Shown: positions 15,794-25,064, counted from the stretch's first letter. The stretch: DNA of 64,000 nt from Streptomyces genisteinicus (GCF_014489615.1 NZ_CP060825.1:3796501-3860500); one strand, 5' to 3'. Numbers and translations are program-made. Notes: a model not told the origin generated them from the sequence alone.

Positions 15794-16990
15794 ATGGGCC
15801 CGCAGACACACTCCGGGGCGGCCGCCGCCGGCGGGGGCTTCGACTTCGACACGGTGGTCGACCGCCGCGGCACCTGGTGCGTGCAGTGGGACGGCGTCGC
15901 CGACCGCTTCGGTGTGGACGGGCTGCTGCCGTTCACCATCTCCGACATGGACGTCATGTCGCCGCCCGTGGTCCTCGACGCGCTGCGCGACCGGGTCGCC
16001 CACGGCGTCTTCGGCTACACCGACTGGCGCCAGGAGGACTTCCTCTCGGCGATCCGCGACTGGTACGCCGTCCGGCACGGCACGGCGATCGACACCGACC
16101 GGGTCGTCTACGCCCCGTCCGTGCTCAACCAGCTCTCCCAGCTGCTGCGGATGTGGACCGCGCCCGGGGACGGCGTCGTCGTCCACACCCCGGTCTACGA
16201 CGGCTTCACCAAGGCGATCACCGGCCTGCGGCGGGACCTGCGCGGCGTGCCGGTCGGCGACATGGACGCGCTGGAGGCGCAGCTCGCCCGGCCGGACAGC
16301 AAGGTCCTGGTCCTCTGCTCGCCCCACAACCCGACCGGCCGGGTGTGGACCCGCGACGAACTGCTCCGCACCGCCTCTCTCGCGGCGGCCCACGACGTGG
16401 CCGTGATCAGCGACGAGATCCACGCCGACTTCGTGCACACCGGCCGCCACCTGCCGTGGACCGGCTTCGGCTCGGGCCGGTGGGCGCTGATCACGTCGGC
16501 CACCAAGGCCTTCAACTTTCCCGCGCTGAGCGGCTCGTACGGTGTCATCGGCGACCCCGGCGACCACGCGGAGTTCCTCCGCCGGATGCAGACCGCCGAA
16601 GGGCTCGCCTCTCCCGCGGTGCTGTCGCTGACCGCGCACATCGCTGCCTACCGCGAGGGCGCCCCCTGGCTGGACGCCCTGGTCGCCCATGTCGCGGGCA
16701 ACCTGGAGATGCTCGCCGGCCGCCTGGAAGCGGCCTTCCCCTCTCTGGGCTGGCGGCCGCCGCAGGCCGGCTATCTCGCCTGGATCGACCTGCGCCCCCT
16801 CGGGGTCGGCGCCGCGATCGGCGACGAGGCGCTCCAGCGGGAGCTCGTCGAGGGCGAGAAGGTCGCGATCATGCCGGGGACGACGTACGGCGCGTCCGGC
16901 TTCGTCCGGCTGAACGTCGGCTGCCCGCGTCCCAAGGCGGAGCGCGGCGCGGACGCCCTGATCCGCGCCCTGCGCCGCCTGGGGGCGTAG
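15794..16990 (+). CDS. MalY/PatB-type aminotransferase (cystathionine beta-lyase-like)
   Basis: 398 residues, fold-type I PLP enzyme with Lys238 in SATKAFN, N179 in SPHNPTG and the typical 'SDMDVMSPPVV' early motif that marks the MalY/PatB branch. Members split the C-S bond of cystathionine or related thioethers to give homocysteine, pyruvate and ammonia. Some also transaminate. ATG 15794 follows AGGAGGGGAGG, a very strong ribosome site overlapping the downstream flank of the fba terminator. The neighbouring MFS exporter could be in the same transcription unit (88-bp gap). Confidence 0.88.
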   Translation: MGPQTHSGAAAAGGGFDFDTVVDRRGTWCVQWDGVADRFGVDGLLPFTISDMDVMSPPVVLDALRDRVAHGVFGYTDWRQEDFLSAIRDWYAVRHGTAIDTDRVVYAPSVLNQLSQLLRMWTAPGDGVVVHTPVYDGFTKAITGLRRDLRGVPVGDMDALEAQLARPDSKVLVLCSPHNPTGRVWTRDELLRTASLAAAHDVAVISDEIHADFVHTGRHLPWTGFGSGRWALITSATKAFNFPALSGSYGVIGDPGDHAEFLRRMQTAEGLASPAVLSLTAHIAAYREGAPWLDALVAHVAGNLEMLAGRLEAAFPSLGWRPPQAGYLAWIDLRPLGVGAAIGDEALQRELVEGEKVAIMPGTTYGASGFVRLNVGCPRPKAERGADALIRALRRLGA

Positions 16991-17078
16991 CCCGGCGGCC
17001 CGCCGGGGCGCCGGTCCCGCCGGGGCGCCGGTCCCGGCGGGGATGGCGGGGCGGGCCGGGGGTGGGGATGATCGGCGT

Positions 17079-18587
17079 ATGGACGACGAGCGGCGGAGCG
17101 GACCGGACATCAGGCTGTCGTCGGCCACCGGACGCTGGATCGTGCTCACCACCGTGCTCGGGTCCGGCATGGCGCTGCTCGACTCCACCGTGGTCAACGT
17201 GGCGCTGCCGCGCATCGGCGAGGACCTCGACGCCGAGCTCTCCGTCCTCCAGTGGACGGTCAACGCCTACATGCTCACCCTCGCCGGGCTGATCCTGCTC
17301 GGCGGCGCGCTCGGCGACCGGTACGGGCGGCGGCGGATCTTCGTGCTCGGCGTCGTCTGGTTCGCGGTCGGCTCGCTGCTCTGCGGGATCGCCCCGAACG
17401 GCGAGGTGCTGGTGGCCGCCCGGGCCCTCCAGGGCATCGGCGGCGCGCTCCTCACCCCCGGGTCGCTCGCCCTCATCCAGGCGAGCTTCCACCCCGACGA
17501 CCGGGCGCGCGCGGTCGGGCTCTGGTCCGGTCTCGGCGGCGTGGGGGCCGCGATCGGGCCCTTCGTCGGCGGCTGGCTGGTCGACGGTCCCGGCTGGCGG
17601 TGGGTGTTCCTGCTGAACGTCCCGCTCGCCGCGCTCTGCGTGCCCGTCGCCCTGCGCCACGTCCCGGAGTCCCGCGACCCCGGCGCGAGCGGCCGCTTCG
17701 ACGTCCTCGGCGCGCTGCTCGGGGCCGCCGCGCTGGGCCTGGTGACGTACGCGCTCATCGACGCCGCCTGGTGGGCGGGCGCCGCCGGCGTTCTGGTGGG
17801 TGCGGCCTTCGTCCTGGTGGAGGCCCGGCGACCGGACCCGATGCTGCCGCTGTCGATGTTCCGGGTGCGGCTGTTCACCGCGGTCAACCTGGTGACCCTC
17901 TGCGTGTACGCGGCGTTCGGCGGCTTCTTCTTCCTGATCGCCCTCCAGCTCCAGGTGGTCGCCGGGTACTCGGCCCTCGGCGCCGGGACCGCCCTGCTGC
18001 CCACGACGCTGCTGATGCTGCTGCTCTCCGCCCGCTCCGGCGAGCTCGGCGAGCGCATCGGACCGCGCATCCCGCTGACCGTGGGACCCCTGCTGTGCGC
18101 CGCCGGGATGCTGCTGACCCTGCGGGTCGGCGAGGACGCCTCCTACCTCGTGGACGTGCTGCCCGCGCTGCTGGTCCTCGGACTCGGCATGGTCACCCTG
18201 GTCGCGCCGCTGACCGCGACGGTCCTGGCCTCGGTCGACACGGCCCGCGCGGGCATCGCCAGCGGCATCAACAACGCGGCCGCCCGGGCGGCCGGCCTGA
18301 TCGCCGTGGCGGCGCTGCCGCTGCTGGTGGGCATGGGCCCGGAGGCGTACCGCTCGGCGGAGGAGTTCGGCGACACGTACCGGAGCGCGATCCCGCTGTG
18401 CGCGGCGGTGCTGGTGGCCGGGTCGCTCATCGCGTGGGCGACGGTCCGCCGCCCCTCCCCGGCCGAGGAGGCCGACCGCTGCCACCCGGAGTGCCGGGTC
18501 AACTGCGGTGTCAGCGCCCCGCCGCTGGAGCCGCCGCGGGCGGCGGAGCGGCCGACCGGCGCGGACGGCGACCGGGCCGACCTGTGA
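17079..18587 (+). CDS. MFS drug-export permease, DHA2 (14-TM) family
   Basis: 502 residues, proton-driven antiporter of the EmrB/QacA type. Motif A 'GGALGDRYGRRRIF' follows TM2, motif C 'GSGMALLDSTVVNVALP' is in the first helix, and 'GLGGVGAAIGPFVGGWLV' marks TM5. Fourteen hydrophobic segments can be counted. The tail (about 465-502) is cytosolic and has a small Cys cluster (RCHPECRVNC). ATG 17079 preferred over an upstream in-frame ATG (17043), which lies in a noncoding-looking stretch. Substrate unknown. No adjacent TetR-type repressor. Confidence 0.88.
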   Translation: MDDERRSGPDIRLSSATGRWIVLTTVLGSGMALLDSTVVNVALPRIGEDLDAELSVLQWTVNAYMLTLAGLILLGGALGDRYGRRRIFVLGVVWFAVGSLLCGIAPNGEVLVAARALQGIGGALLTPGSLALIQASFHPDDRARAVGLWSGLGGVGAAIGPFVGGWLVDGPGWRWVFLLNVPLAALCVPVALRHVPESRDPGASGRFDVLGALLGAAALGLVTYALIDAAWWAGAAGVLVGAAFVLVEARRPDPMLPLSMFRVRLFTAVNLVTLCVYAAFGGFFFLIALQLQVVAGYSALGAGTALLPTTLLMLLLSARSGELGERIGPRIPLTVGPLLCAAGMLLTLRVGEDASYLVDVLPALLVLGLGMVTLVAPLTATVLASVDTARAGIASGINNAAARAAGLIAVAALPLLVGMGPEAYRSAEEFGDTYRSAIPLCAAVLVAGSLIAWATVRRPSPAEEADRCHPECRVNCGVSAPPLEPPRAAERPTGADGDRADL

Positions 18588-18597
18588 CACTGGGGCC

Positions 18598-19011
18598 ATG
18601 GCCATCCACGAAAACCTGCTCGGGGGACCGCCCCCGACCCATCTGCCCGACGAGCCCGAGCCGCGTGAGCTGCTCGCGGGCGGCAGCACGCCCGCCGATG
18701 TGGCGGCGAAGTACCCCACCAGTTCCCTGGCCTGGGCGCGGCTCGCCGACGACGCCTTCGAGCGGGGCAGCGTCGTCGAGTCGTACGCGTACGCCCGGAC
18801 CGGCTACCACCGCGGCCTGGACGCGCTGCGCCGCAGCGGCTGGAAGGGCCACGGCCCGGTGCCCTGGGAGCACGAGCCCAACCGCGGCTTCCTCCGCGCC
18901 CTGCACGCCCTGGCACGGGCCGCACAGGCCATCGGGGAGCAGGCCGAGTACGAGCGCTGCGCGCAGTTCCTCCGCGACTCGTCCGAGACGGCGGCGGACA
19001 CCCTCGGCTGA
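18598..19011 (+). CDS. DUF3151 family protein
   Basis: 137-residue, helix-rich cytosolic protein conserved among actinobacteria under DUF3151. It reads as a TPR-like helical bundle (ARLADDAFERGSVVESYAYA, then HALARAAQAIGEQAEYERCAQ). Function unknown. Start ATG 18598 is 11 nt after the MFS stop and directly follows a GACACT hexamer, so it may be leaderless or read through from the MFS gene. The strong terminator behind it closes the unit. Confidence 0.82.
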   Translation: MAIHENLLGGPPPTHLPDEPEPRELLAGGSTPADVAAKYPTSSLAWARLADDAFERGSVVESYAYARTGYHRGLDALRRSGWKGHGPVPWEHEPNRGFLRALHALARAAQAIGEQAEYERCAQFLRDSSETAADTLG

Positions 19012-19019
19012 CGGTCCGG

Positions 19020-19066
19020 CCCGGCGGCGGGCCCGTCCCCCCGCCGGGGACGGGCCCGCCGCCGGG
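19020..19066 (+). terminator. Very stable terminator after the DUF3151 gene
   Basis: Perfect 21-bp stem (19020-19040 and 19046-19066) with a 5-nt loop, 9 nt after the stop; it isolates the kyn genes. Confidence 0.85.
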
Positions 19067-19191
19067 GCGGTGCGCGCCGCCGCCGGGGCGGTCCCGGGCC
19101 AGGTCAGCGGTGTCGGGGCGGTCCCCGCGGGCCCGGTGCGGCCCGGCGGAGGGGAACCGTCCCCACAGGGCAGCCCGCGCGCACATGGTCC

Positions 19192-19225
19192 TATGATGCG
19201 GATGGGGACCGGGGCCCACCCGCAT
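19192..19225 (+). promoter_or_regulatory. kynA promoter -10 with overlapping inverted repeat
   Basis: TATGAT (19192-19197) is a good -10; no clear TTGACA is spaced before it. An inverted repeat with 10 of 11 pairs (19196-19206 and 19215-19225) starts inside the -10 and covers the expected start point, 44 bp before kynA. Possible operator or 5' UTR hairpin. Confidence 0.45.
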
Positions 19226-19268
19226 CAGGAAGGGGCGGACCGCTACCCGGATCGTCGAGGAGACAGCG

Positions 19269-20090
19269 ATGTCACATGACGCCGCCCCGAATCTTGATTT
19301 CGCGGGCACCACTCCGTACGAGGACTACGTCCAGGCGGACGTGCTCACCCATTTGCAGCATCCTCTGTCGGACGACCCCGGCGAGATGGTCTTCCTGGTC
19401 ACGACCCAGGTGATGGAGCTGTGGTTCACCGTCGTCGTGCACGAGTGGGAGACCGCGGCCCACGCCCTGCGGCAGGACGACATACCCGTCGCGATGGACG
19501 CGCTCAAGCGGTCCGCGCGCGAACTGGAGGCGCTGAACGCCTCCTGGCGGCCGCTCGCCAACCTCACCCCCGCCCAGTTCAACTCCTACCGCAGCGCCCT
19601 CGGCGAGGGCAGCGGCTTCCAGTCGGCGATGTACCGGCGCATGGAGTTCCTCCTCGGCGAGAAGTCGGCGTCGATGCTGGTCCCGCACCGCGGTGCGCCC
19701 CGGGTGCACGCGGAGCTGGAGAAGGCGCTCCACGAGCCGAGCCTCTACGACGAGGTGCTGCGGCTGCTCGCCCGCCGCGGCTACGCCGTCCCCGCCGAGG
19801 TGCTGGAGCGGGACCTGTCGCAGAAGTACGAGCCGTCGGAGCGGATCGAACGGGTCTGGGCCGAGCTGTACGGGGCCGAGGAGCAGGACACCGAGCTGAT
19901 GCGGCTCGCCGAGGCGCTCACCGACGTCGGCGAACTGGTCTGGCGATGGCGCAACGACCATCTGGTGGCGACCCGGCGCGCGATGGGCTCGAAGGTCGGC
20001 ACCGGTGGCTCCGCGGGGGTCTCCTGGCTGGAGAAGCGCGCCCGCAAGAACGTCTTCCCCGAGCTGTGGACGGCCCGCAGCCATGTCTGA
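19269..20090 (+). CDS. kynA: Tryptophan 2,3-dioxygenase
   Basis: 273 residues. Haem enzyme opening the indole ring of tryptophan to N-formylkynurenine, first step of the kynurenine pathway. Family marks include 'TPYEDYVQADVLTHLQHP', 'VTTQVMELWF', 'SGFQSAMYRRMEFLLG' with its substrate Arg, and 'VGTGGSAGVSWL' near the C-terminus. ATG 19269 follows GAGGAGA. Its end overlaps the start of kynU by 8 nt, so the two are translationally coupled. In Streptomyces this route both degrades tryptophan and feeds kynurenine or anthranilate into antibiotic precursors. Confidence 0.95.
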   Translation: MSHDAAPNLDFAGTTPYEDYVQADVLTHLQHPLSDDPGEMVFLVTTQVMELWFTVVVHEWETAAHALRQDDIPVAMDALKRSARELEALNASWRPLANLTPAQFNSYRSALGEGSGFQSAMYRRMEFLLGEKSASMLVPHRGAPRVHAELEKALHEPSLYDEVLRLLARRGYAVPAEVLERDLSQKYEPSERIERVWAELYGAEEQDTELMRLAEALTDVGELVWRWRNDHLVATRRAMGSKVGTGGSAGVSWLEKRARKNVFPELWTARSHV

Positions 20091-21288
20091 GTCCCTGGCC
20101 CCGAGGGCCGCGGCGCTGGACGCCGCAGACGAACTGGCCGGTGCGCGCAAGCTGTTCGCGCTGGACGACGCCGTCTACCTCGACGGCAACTCGCTGGGCG
20201 CGCTGCCCGCGCACGTGCCCGACCGGATCGCGGACGTGGTCACCCGCCAGTGGGGGCAGCTGCGCATCCGCTCCTGGACCGAGGGCGACTGGTGGACCGC
20301 GCCCGAGCGGATCGGCGACCGCATCGCGCCGCTGGTCGGCGCCGCACCCGGCCGGATCGTGGTCGGCGACTCCACCAGCGTCAACGTCTTCAAGGCGGTC
20401 GTCGGCGCGGTGCGGCTGAACCCGGACCCGGCGCGCACGGACGTGCTGGTGGACGCCACGACGTTCCCCACGGACGGCTACATCGCCGAGTCCGCGGCCC
20501 GGATGACGGGCCGCCGGATCGTGCCCGTGGCACCCGGGGAGCTGGCCGGCGCGCTCGGCCCGGCGACCGCCGCGGTCCTGCTCAACCACGTCGACTACCG
20601 GTCCGGCCGCCTGCACGACCTCCCGTCGCTCACGGCCGCCGTCCACGAGGCCGGGGCGCTCGCCGTCTGGGACCTCTGCCACAGCGCGGGCGCCCTGCCC
20701 GTCGGGCTGGACGCCCACGGCGTGGACCTCGCGGTCGGCTGCACCTACAAGTACCTCAACGGCGGCCCCGGTTCGCCCGCCTACCTGTACGTGGCGCAGC
20801 GTCACCAGGCCGCGTTCGACTCCCCGCTGCCGGGATGGACCTCGCACGAGGACCCGTTCGCGATGAGTCACGCGTACACGCCCGCGGGCGGAGCGGTCCG
20901 CGGCCGGGTGGGCACGCCCGACATCCTGTCGATGCTGGCGCTGGAGGCGGCGCTCGACGTCTGGGACGGCGTTTCGATCGACACGGTGCGCGCCAAGAGC
21001 CTCGCCCTGACGGACTTCTTCCTGGAGTGCGTCGCGGCGTACGTGCCCGAGGGACGGGTGACGTCCCTGACCCCGGCCGCGCACGCCGAACGCGGCAGCC
21101 AGATCGCGCTGCGGTGCGACGAGGCGCCGCGCGTCATGGACGAGCTCATCGCCCGCGGCGTCATCGGCGACCTGCGCCGCCCGGACGTGCTGCGCTTCGG
21201 CTTCACCCCGCTGTACGTGGGCTTCGCGGACGCGGAGCGCGCGGCGCGGGTGCTGGCGGAGGTGCTGTCCGAGCAGCCCCGCGACTGA
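20083..21288 (+). CDS. kynU: Kynureninase
   Basis: 401 residues. PLP enzyme hydrolysing kynurenine to anthranilate and alanine. The PLP lysine is Lys223 in 'TYKYLNGGPGSPA'; 'YLDGNSLGALP' at the N-terminus, 'WDLCHSAGALPV' and 'RVGTPDILSMLALE' are all kynureninase-typical. ATG 20083 lies inside the end of kynA (8-nt overlap). The formamidase step between KynA and KynU has no canonical KynB in the operon; the hydrolase at 21706 is a candidate. A terminator follows immediately. Confidence 0.95.
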   Translation: MSESLAPRAAALDAADELAGARKLFALDDAVYLDGNSLGALPAHVPDRIADVVTRQWGQLRIRSWTEGDWWTAPERIGDRIAPLVGAAPGRIVVGDSTSVNVFKAVVGAVRLNPDPARTDVLVDATTFPTDGYIAESAARMTGRRIVPVAPGELAGALGPATAAVLLNHVDYRSGRLHDLPSLTAAVHEAGALAVWDLCHSAGALPVGLDAHGVDLAVGCTYKYLNGGPGSPAYLYVAQRHQAAFDSPLPGWTSHEDPFAMSHAYTPAGGAVRGRVGTPDILSMLALEAALDVWDGVSIDTVRAKSLALTDFFLECVAAYVPEGRVTSLTPAAHAERGSQIALRCDEAPRVMDELIARGVIGDLRRPDVLRFGFTPLYVGFADAERAARVLAEVLSEQPRD

Positions 21289-21293
21289 CCGGG

Positions 21294-21326
21294 CCCCGTC
21301 CGGGGGCGCCGAGCCCCCGGACGGGG
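21294..21326 (+). terminator. kynAU terminator
   Basis: Perfect 14-bp stem (21294-21307 and 21313-21326), 6 nt after the kynU stop. Confidence 0.8.
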
Positions 21327-21705
21327 TGCCGTCACGCGGAGCGTGGCCGTGCGCCGGGAGGTCCGGACACCTTGCCCGGGGGTCCGGACTCGCGGCCGGG
21401 GGTTCGATCGCCTGCGGCGGCCTGCACGTACCGGCCTGTGTATGTCCGTCCCCGTGCGTGCGCATCCCCCTCCGGACGGGGAGCGCTGCGTACCGTCCTG
21501 CGCGTCCTGCGTGCGCTCGAACGCGACCCCGGGGAGGGCTCGTCGTCACGACCCCCCGGGCATGGGTTTGTTCGTCGCCGGGCGCCGCCCGGGTGGGCGT
21601 GACGGCGGGCAGCGGACGGACTGACACCGCCCCGCCCACGCGGGTGGTAGCGTCCGCGCTGATCACAGCGAACACATCGGCCTTGCGGGACTGTTGGAGC
21701 ACCAC
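21327..21705. other. 379-bp spacer with short direct repeats
   Basis: No gene is convincing. Three imperfect copies of a GGGGGTCCGGAC-like unit lie at about 21353-21405. The rest is ordinary GC-rich spacer that must hold the promoter of the hydrolase gene. Confidence 0.5.
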
Positions 21706-22572
21706 ATGCCGGACCCCGTCGCCCGGGACGCCGCCGAGGAAGAGTCGGCGTTCTCGCACCCTGCCGTCGCACCGGACGTCACGCTGCCCTACGGCGACCA
21801 CCCCGATCAGCTCGTCGACTTCTACGCCCCCCACGGCGGGCGGATGGGCGTGCCGCTCGTCGTGGTGCTGCACGGGGGCGCCTGGCGGGCGCCGTACGAC
21901 CGGCGGCACGTGACCCCGTTCGCCGACTTCCTCGCCCGGCGGGGGCTCGCGGTCGCCAACGTCGAGTACCGGCGCGGCCGGGAGATCCCGAACCAGCGCG
22001 GGACCGGGCCGGTCGCCGGCCGCTGGCCCGACACGTTCGACGACGTCGCCGCCGTGATGGACGCGCTGCCCGAGCTCGCGGCGAAGGCCCTCCCGCAGGT
22101 GGACCCGCGGCGCACGGTCGTCACCGGCCACTCCGCCGGCGGGCACCTCGCCCTGTGGGCCGCGGCCCGGCACGTGCTGCCGCCCGGTTCGCCGTGGCGG
22201 CTCCCCGCGCCGCCGGCCCTGCGCGGTGTCGTCGCGCTCGCCCCGATCGCGGACTTCGGGACCGCCGTCGGGCTCGACGTGTGCGGCGGCGCGGTCCGCC
22301 AGCTGCTCGGCGCCGAGGCGTACGAGGAGCGGGCGGCGCACACCGACCCGGCCGGCCTGCTGCCCACCGGCATCGCCACCGTCGTGGTGCAGGGACGCTG
22401 CGACATCGTCGTGCCGCAGACCGTCGGCGAGGCCTACGTCGACGCCGCGGCCCTGGCGGGCGAGACCGTCGGGCTGACGCTGCTGGAGGAGGTCGGCCAC
22501 TTCCCGCTGATCGACCCGGCCGCCGACGCCTGCGCCGTGGTCGCCGAGGAGATCGCCCAACTCGCCTGGTAG
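21706..22572 (+). CDS. Alpha/beta hydrolase, esterase/kynurenine-formamidase-like
   Basis: 288 residues. Oxyanion motif HGGAW near residue 46, nucleophile Ser143 in GHSAGGH, and a late Asp and His (GRCDIVVP, EEVGHFPLI) complete the triad of the hormone-sensitive-lipase-like hydrolases. This is the branch that includes eukaryotic-type arylformamidase, so it could supply the missing N-formylkynurenine hydrolysis between KynA and KynU encoded just upstream. ATG 21706 chosen because GGAG lies 6 nt before it; a TTG four codons earlier (21694) is in frame but has no site. Hydrolase certain, substrate inferred. Confidence 0.82.
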   Translation: MPDPVARDAAEEESAFSHPAVAPDVTLPYGDHPDQLVDFYAPHGGRMGVPLVVVLHGGAWRAPYDRRHVTPFADFLARRGLAVANVEYRRGREIPNQRGTGPVAGRWPDTFDDVAAVMDALPELAAKALPQVDPRRTVVTGHSAGGHLALWAAARHVLPPGSPWRLPAPPALRGVVALAPIADFGTAVGLDVCGGAVRQLLGAEAYEERAAHTDPAGLLPTGIATVVVQGRCDIVVPQTVGEAYVDAAALAGETVGLTLLEEVGHFPLIDPAADACAVVAEEIAQLAW

Positions 22573-22637
22573 GAAAGGCGCGGCGCCCACCGGATCGCGG
22601 ACACGAACTGACCGCAAGCCTTCCTACGGTGGGCCCC

Positions 22638-23480
22638 ATGACACAGAGCGAGCACCCTTCCACCCTTCTCGTCACCGGAGCGACCGGCACCGTCGGCCGC
22701 GAGGTGGTGGCCGAACTCCTGCGGCGCGGACACACGGTCCGCGCCCTGACCCGCGACCCGGCGGCGGCCCGCTTCCCGGAGGGCGTCGAGGCCGTCGGCG
22801 GGGACCTCTCCGCACCGGAGACCCTGGAGTCCGCGCTGGAGGGCGTCACCGGTCTCCACCTGATCACCTTCGACGGGGGCGCGTTCGCCCCGCTGGAGAC
22901 CGGCCCCCGCATCCTCGAACTCGCCCGGGCCGCCGGGGTGCGCCGGGTGACCGTGCTGAACGGCGGCGGGGACACCCCCGTGGAGGACGCGGTACGGGCG
23001 GGCGGCATCCCGTGGACGGTGCTGATGCCCGTCGAGTTCATGGGCAACACCCACGAGTGGGCGGACGGCGTCCGCACCGCCGACGAGGTGCGGGCACCGT
23101 TCGCCGGCCGGCTGAGCGCCCTCGTCCACGAGGCGGACATCGGCGCGGTCGCGGCGGTGGCGCTCACCGAGGACGGCCACGAGGAGCAGGCGTACGTCAT
23201 CACGGGGCCGCAGGTGCTGACGCTGCGGGAGCGGGTCCGGGTGCTCGCCGACGCCCGGGGCCGGGACATCCGGCTGGTGGAGCTGAGCGAGGACGAGGCA
23301 CTGGAGGAGTGGACGGCGGCGGGGGCCGACGAGGCCACGATCGCGTTCCTGCTGGACGTGTACAAGAACACCCCGCTCGTCGGCCGCACCGTCTCCGGCA
23401 CCGTCGAGAAGGTCACCGGCCGCCCCGCGCGGAGCTTCGACGCCTGGGCGCGCGAGCACGCGGACGCGTTCCGCGCGTAG
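22638..23480 (+). CDS. NmrA-like NAD(P)-binding protein (atypical SDR)
   Basis: 280 residues, atypical short-chain dehydrogenase of the NmrA/QOR2 group. Rossmann motif TGATGTVG at residues 13-20, then 'LTRDPAAARFPEGVEAVGGDL'. There is no classical YxxxK catalytic pair, so such proteins sense NAD(P) or act as weak quinone reductases. Start ATG 22638 lies 7 nt after TACGGT, probably a leaderless -10. Stands alone between the hydrolase and a two-component system; physiological role unknown. Confidence 0.85.
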   Translation: MTQSEHPSTLLVTGATGTVGREVVAELLRRGHTVRALTRDPAAARFPEGVEAVGGDLSAPETLESALEGVTGLHLITFDGGAFAPLETGPRILELARAAGVRRVTVLNGGGDTPVEDAVRAGGIPWTVLMPVEFMGNTHEWADGVRTADEVRAPFAGRLSALVHEADIGAVAAVALTEDGHEEQAYVITGPQVLTLRERVRVLADARGRDIRLVELSEDEALEEWTAAGADEATIAFLLDVYKNTPLVGRTVSGTVEKVTGRPARSFDAWAREHADAFRA

Positions 23481-23616
23481 CGCGGACCGGGCGCGGGAGG
23501 GCTCCTGCGCGGGGGGCCGCGGGGGGCCGGACGGGGCGCGTGGCCGGGGCGGTTCAGGGGCGGCGGGGGGCGTGTGCCCGGGGCCCGGGTGGTCACGGCG
23601 GTTCCGGGCCCGTTCG

Positions 23617-23655
23617 CGCCCCACTCCCCGGGCCCCGCCCCCGGGGAGTGGGGCG
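23617..23655 (+). terminator. Hairpin between the NmrA-like gene and the histidine kinase
   Basis: Perfect 15-bp stem (23617-23631 and 23641-23655) with 9-nt loop, 137 nt after the NmrA-like stop and 105 nt before the kinase. Confidence 0.7.
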
Positions 23656-23759
23656 GGCCCGGCCCCCACCCCGTCCCACCTGGTAGTCCTCAAGGCGGAT
23701 GCCGAAGGATCCGTACCGAAGGTGACGACCCCGCCCGCCGGGCCGCTTACCGTCGATAC

Positions 23760-25064
23760 GTGACCGAGAAGACTCGCAGCCCCGAGTACCGCCTGGCCCA
23801 GGGCGCGCTCAGCGGCCTCCGCCAGGACCTGTTCCACGACGCGTTCGCCTACCGCCCGCTGCCGCCGCTGTCCGCCGACAGCGGGCTGGTGCGCAGGCTG
23901 CCCGGTGAGCGGATACGCCGCCGCGCGGTGTGGCTTCCGCACGCCACCGTGCTCTTCCTCGCCTTCTGCTCGCTGTTCCTCGCGTCCGCCTCGGACGGCG
24001 GGGACTTCGACGCGCTGCTCCTCGGCCTCGTGCCCGCCGGCACCGTCGCGATGACCCTGATCAGGCCGGTCGGCGCGTTCTGGTTCTCGCTCCTCAGCAC
24101 GCCCTTCGTCGCCGTGCTGAGCGGGGCCTGGGGCGAGTGGCCGTGGTCGCCGGGCGGCTTCCTCGCGCACCTCACGGTGATGACCGTCGTCGCCCTGCGC
24201 ACCCGGCCCCGCACGGCGGCCTGGATGTGGGCCCTGACGGCCGCGTACTCCATGTTCACCAGCACCTTCCTCAGCCGCGGCTACGGCACCAACGCCCCCG
24301 CGATGCTCTTCCTCTCCGCCGTCGCGCTGCTGGTCGTCAGCATGGTCCTGATCCGGCGGGACGCCCGGCAGGAGGTCGAGGCCCAGCAGACGGTCACCGC
24401 GACCGAGCGCGGGCGCCGCACGCTGCTGGAGGAGCGCACCAACATCGCCCGCGAGCTGCACGACGTCGTCGCCCACCACATGTCGGTCGTCGCCATCCAG
24501 GCCGAGGCGGCGCCCTACCGCGTGGAGAACCCGCCGGAGGAGCTGGAGAAGGCGTTCGCCACGATCCGGGAGAACGCGGTCGCCGCGCTGACCGAGCTGC
24601 GCCGCATCCTCGGCGTCGTCCGTGCCGAGGACTACCAGGCGCCGGACGCCCCGCAGCCGATGCTCAGCGACCTGGACAACCTGCTCGCCAACGTCCGCGA
24701 CGCCGGGCTGGAGACCGAGAAGGCGGTCACCGGCGCGGTGCGCGAGCTGCCCCAGGGGGTGGAGCTGTCGGCCTACCGGATCATCCAGGAGGCGCTGAGC
24801 AACGCGCTCCGCCACGCCCCGGGCTCGACGGCGCGGGTCGAGGTGTCGTACGTGCTGGGCGGCATCGGCCTGCGCGTGGTGAACACCGCGCCCCGCGACC
24901 TGGTGAAGCCCTCGCCGGGCGCCGGCCACGGCATCACGGGCATGCGCGAGCGGGTGACCATGCTGAACGGTGTGATGACCGCCGAGCCCACCGCCGAGGG
25001 AGGGTACGAGGTGACCGCCTTCATCCCCGTCGCCCCGGCCCCCGCCACCGAGGAGACCTCATGA
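23760..25064 (+). CDS. Two-component sensor histidine kinase, HisKA_3 type
   Basis: 434 residues. Residues about 60-200 carry five to six TM helices with no large extracellular loop, so the signal is probably in the membrane. A HisKA_3 dimerisation domain has the phospho-accepting His234 in ELHDVVAHH, followed by an HATPase_c domain with 'IIQEALSNALRHA' (N box) and 'GHGITGMRERV' (G box). This DesK/NarX-like class pairs with NarL-type regulators, as the next gene shows. GTG 23760 chosen: it follows TACCGT by 6 nt, suggesting a leaderless mRNA; upstream in-frame starts lie in the hairpin region. Confidence 0.92.
   Translation: MTEKTRSPEYRLAQGALSGLRQDLFHDAFAYRPLPPLSADSGLVRRLPGERIRRRAVWLPHATVLFLAFCSLFLASASDGGDFDALLLGLVPAGTVAMTLIRPVGAFWFSLLSTPFVAVLSGAWGEWPWSPGGFLAHLTVMTVVALRTRPRTAAWMWALTAAYSMFTSTFLSRGYGTNAPAMLFLSAVALLVVSMVLIRRDARQEVEAQQTVTATERGRRTLLEERTNIARELHDVVAHHMSVVAIQAEAAPYRVENPPEELEKAFATIRENAVAALTELRRILGVVRAEDYQAPDAPQPMLSDLDNLLANVRDAGLETEKAVTGAVRELPQGVELSAYRIIQEALSNALRHAPGSTARVEVSYVLGGIGLRVVNTAPRDLVKPSPGAGHGITGMRERVTMLNGVMTAEPTAEGGYEVTAFIPVAPAPATEETS

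Noticed and set aside
21395..21420. GGTTCGATC resembling a tRNA T-loop
   Set aside because: No acceptor, D or anticodon stems can be formed around it.
21332..21772. 146-codon minus-strand frame upstream of the hydrolase
   Set aside because: Low-complexity Arg/Pro/Gly translation, no ribosome site, and it runs into the hydrolase coding sequence.
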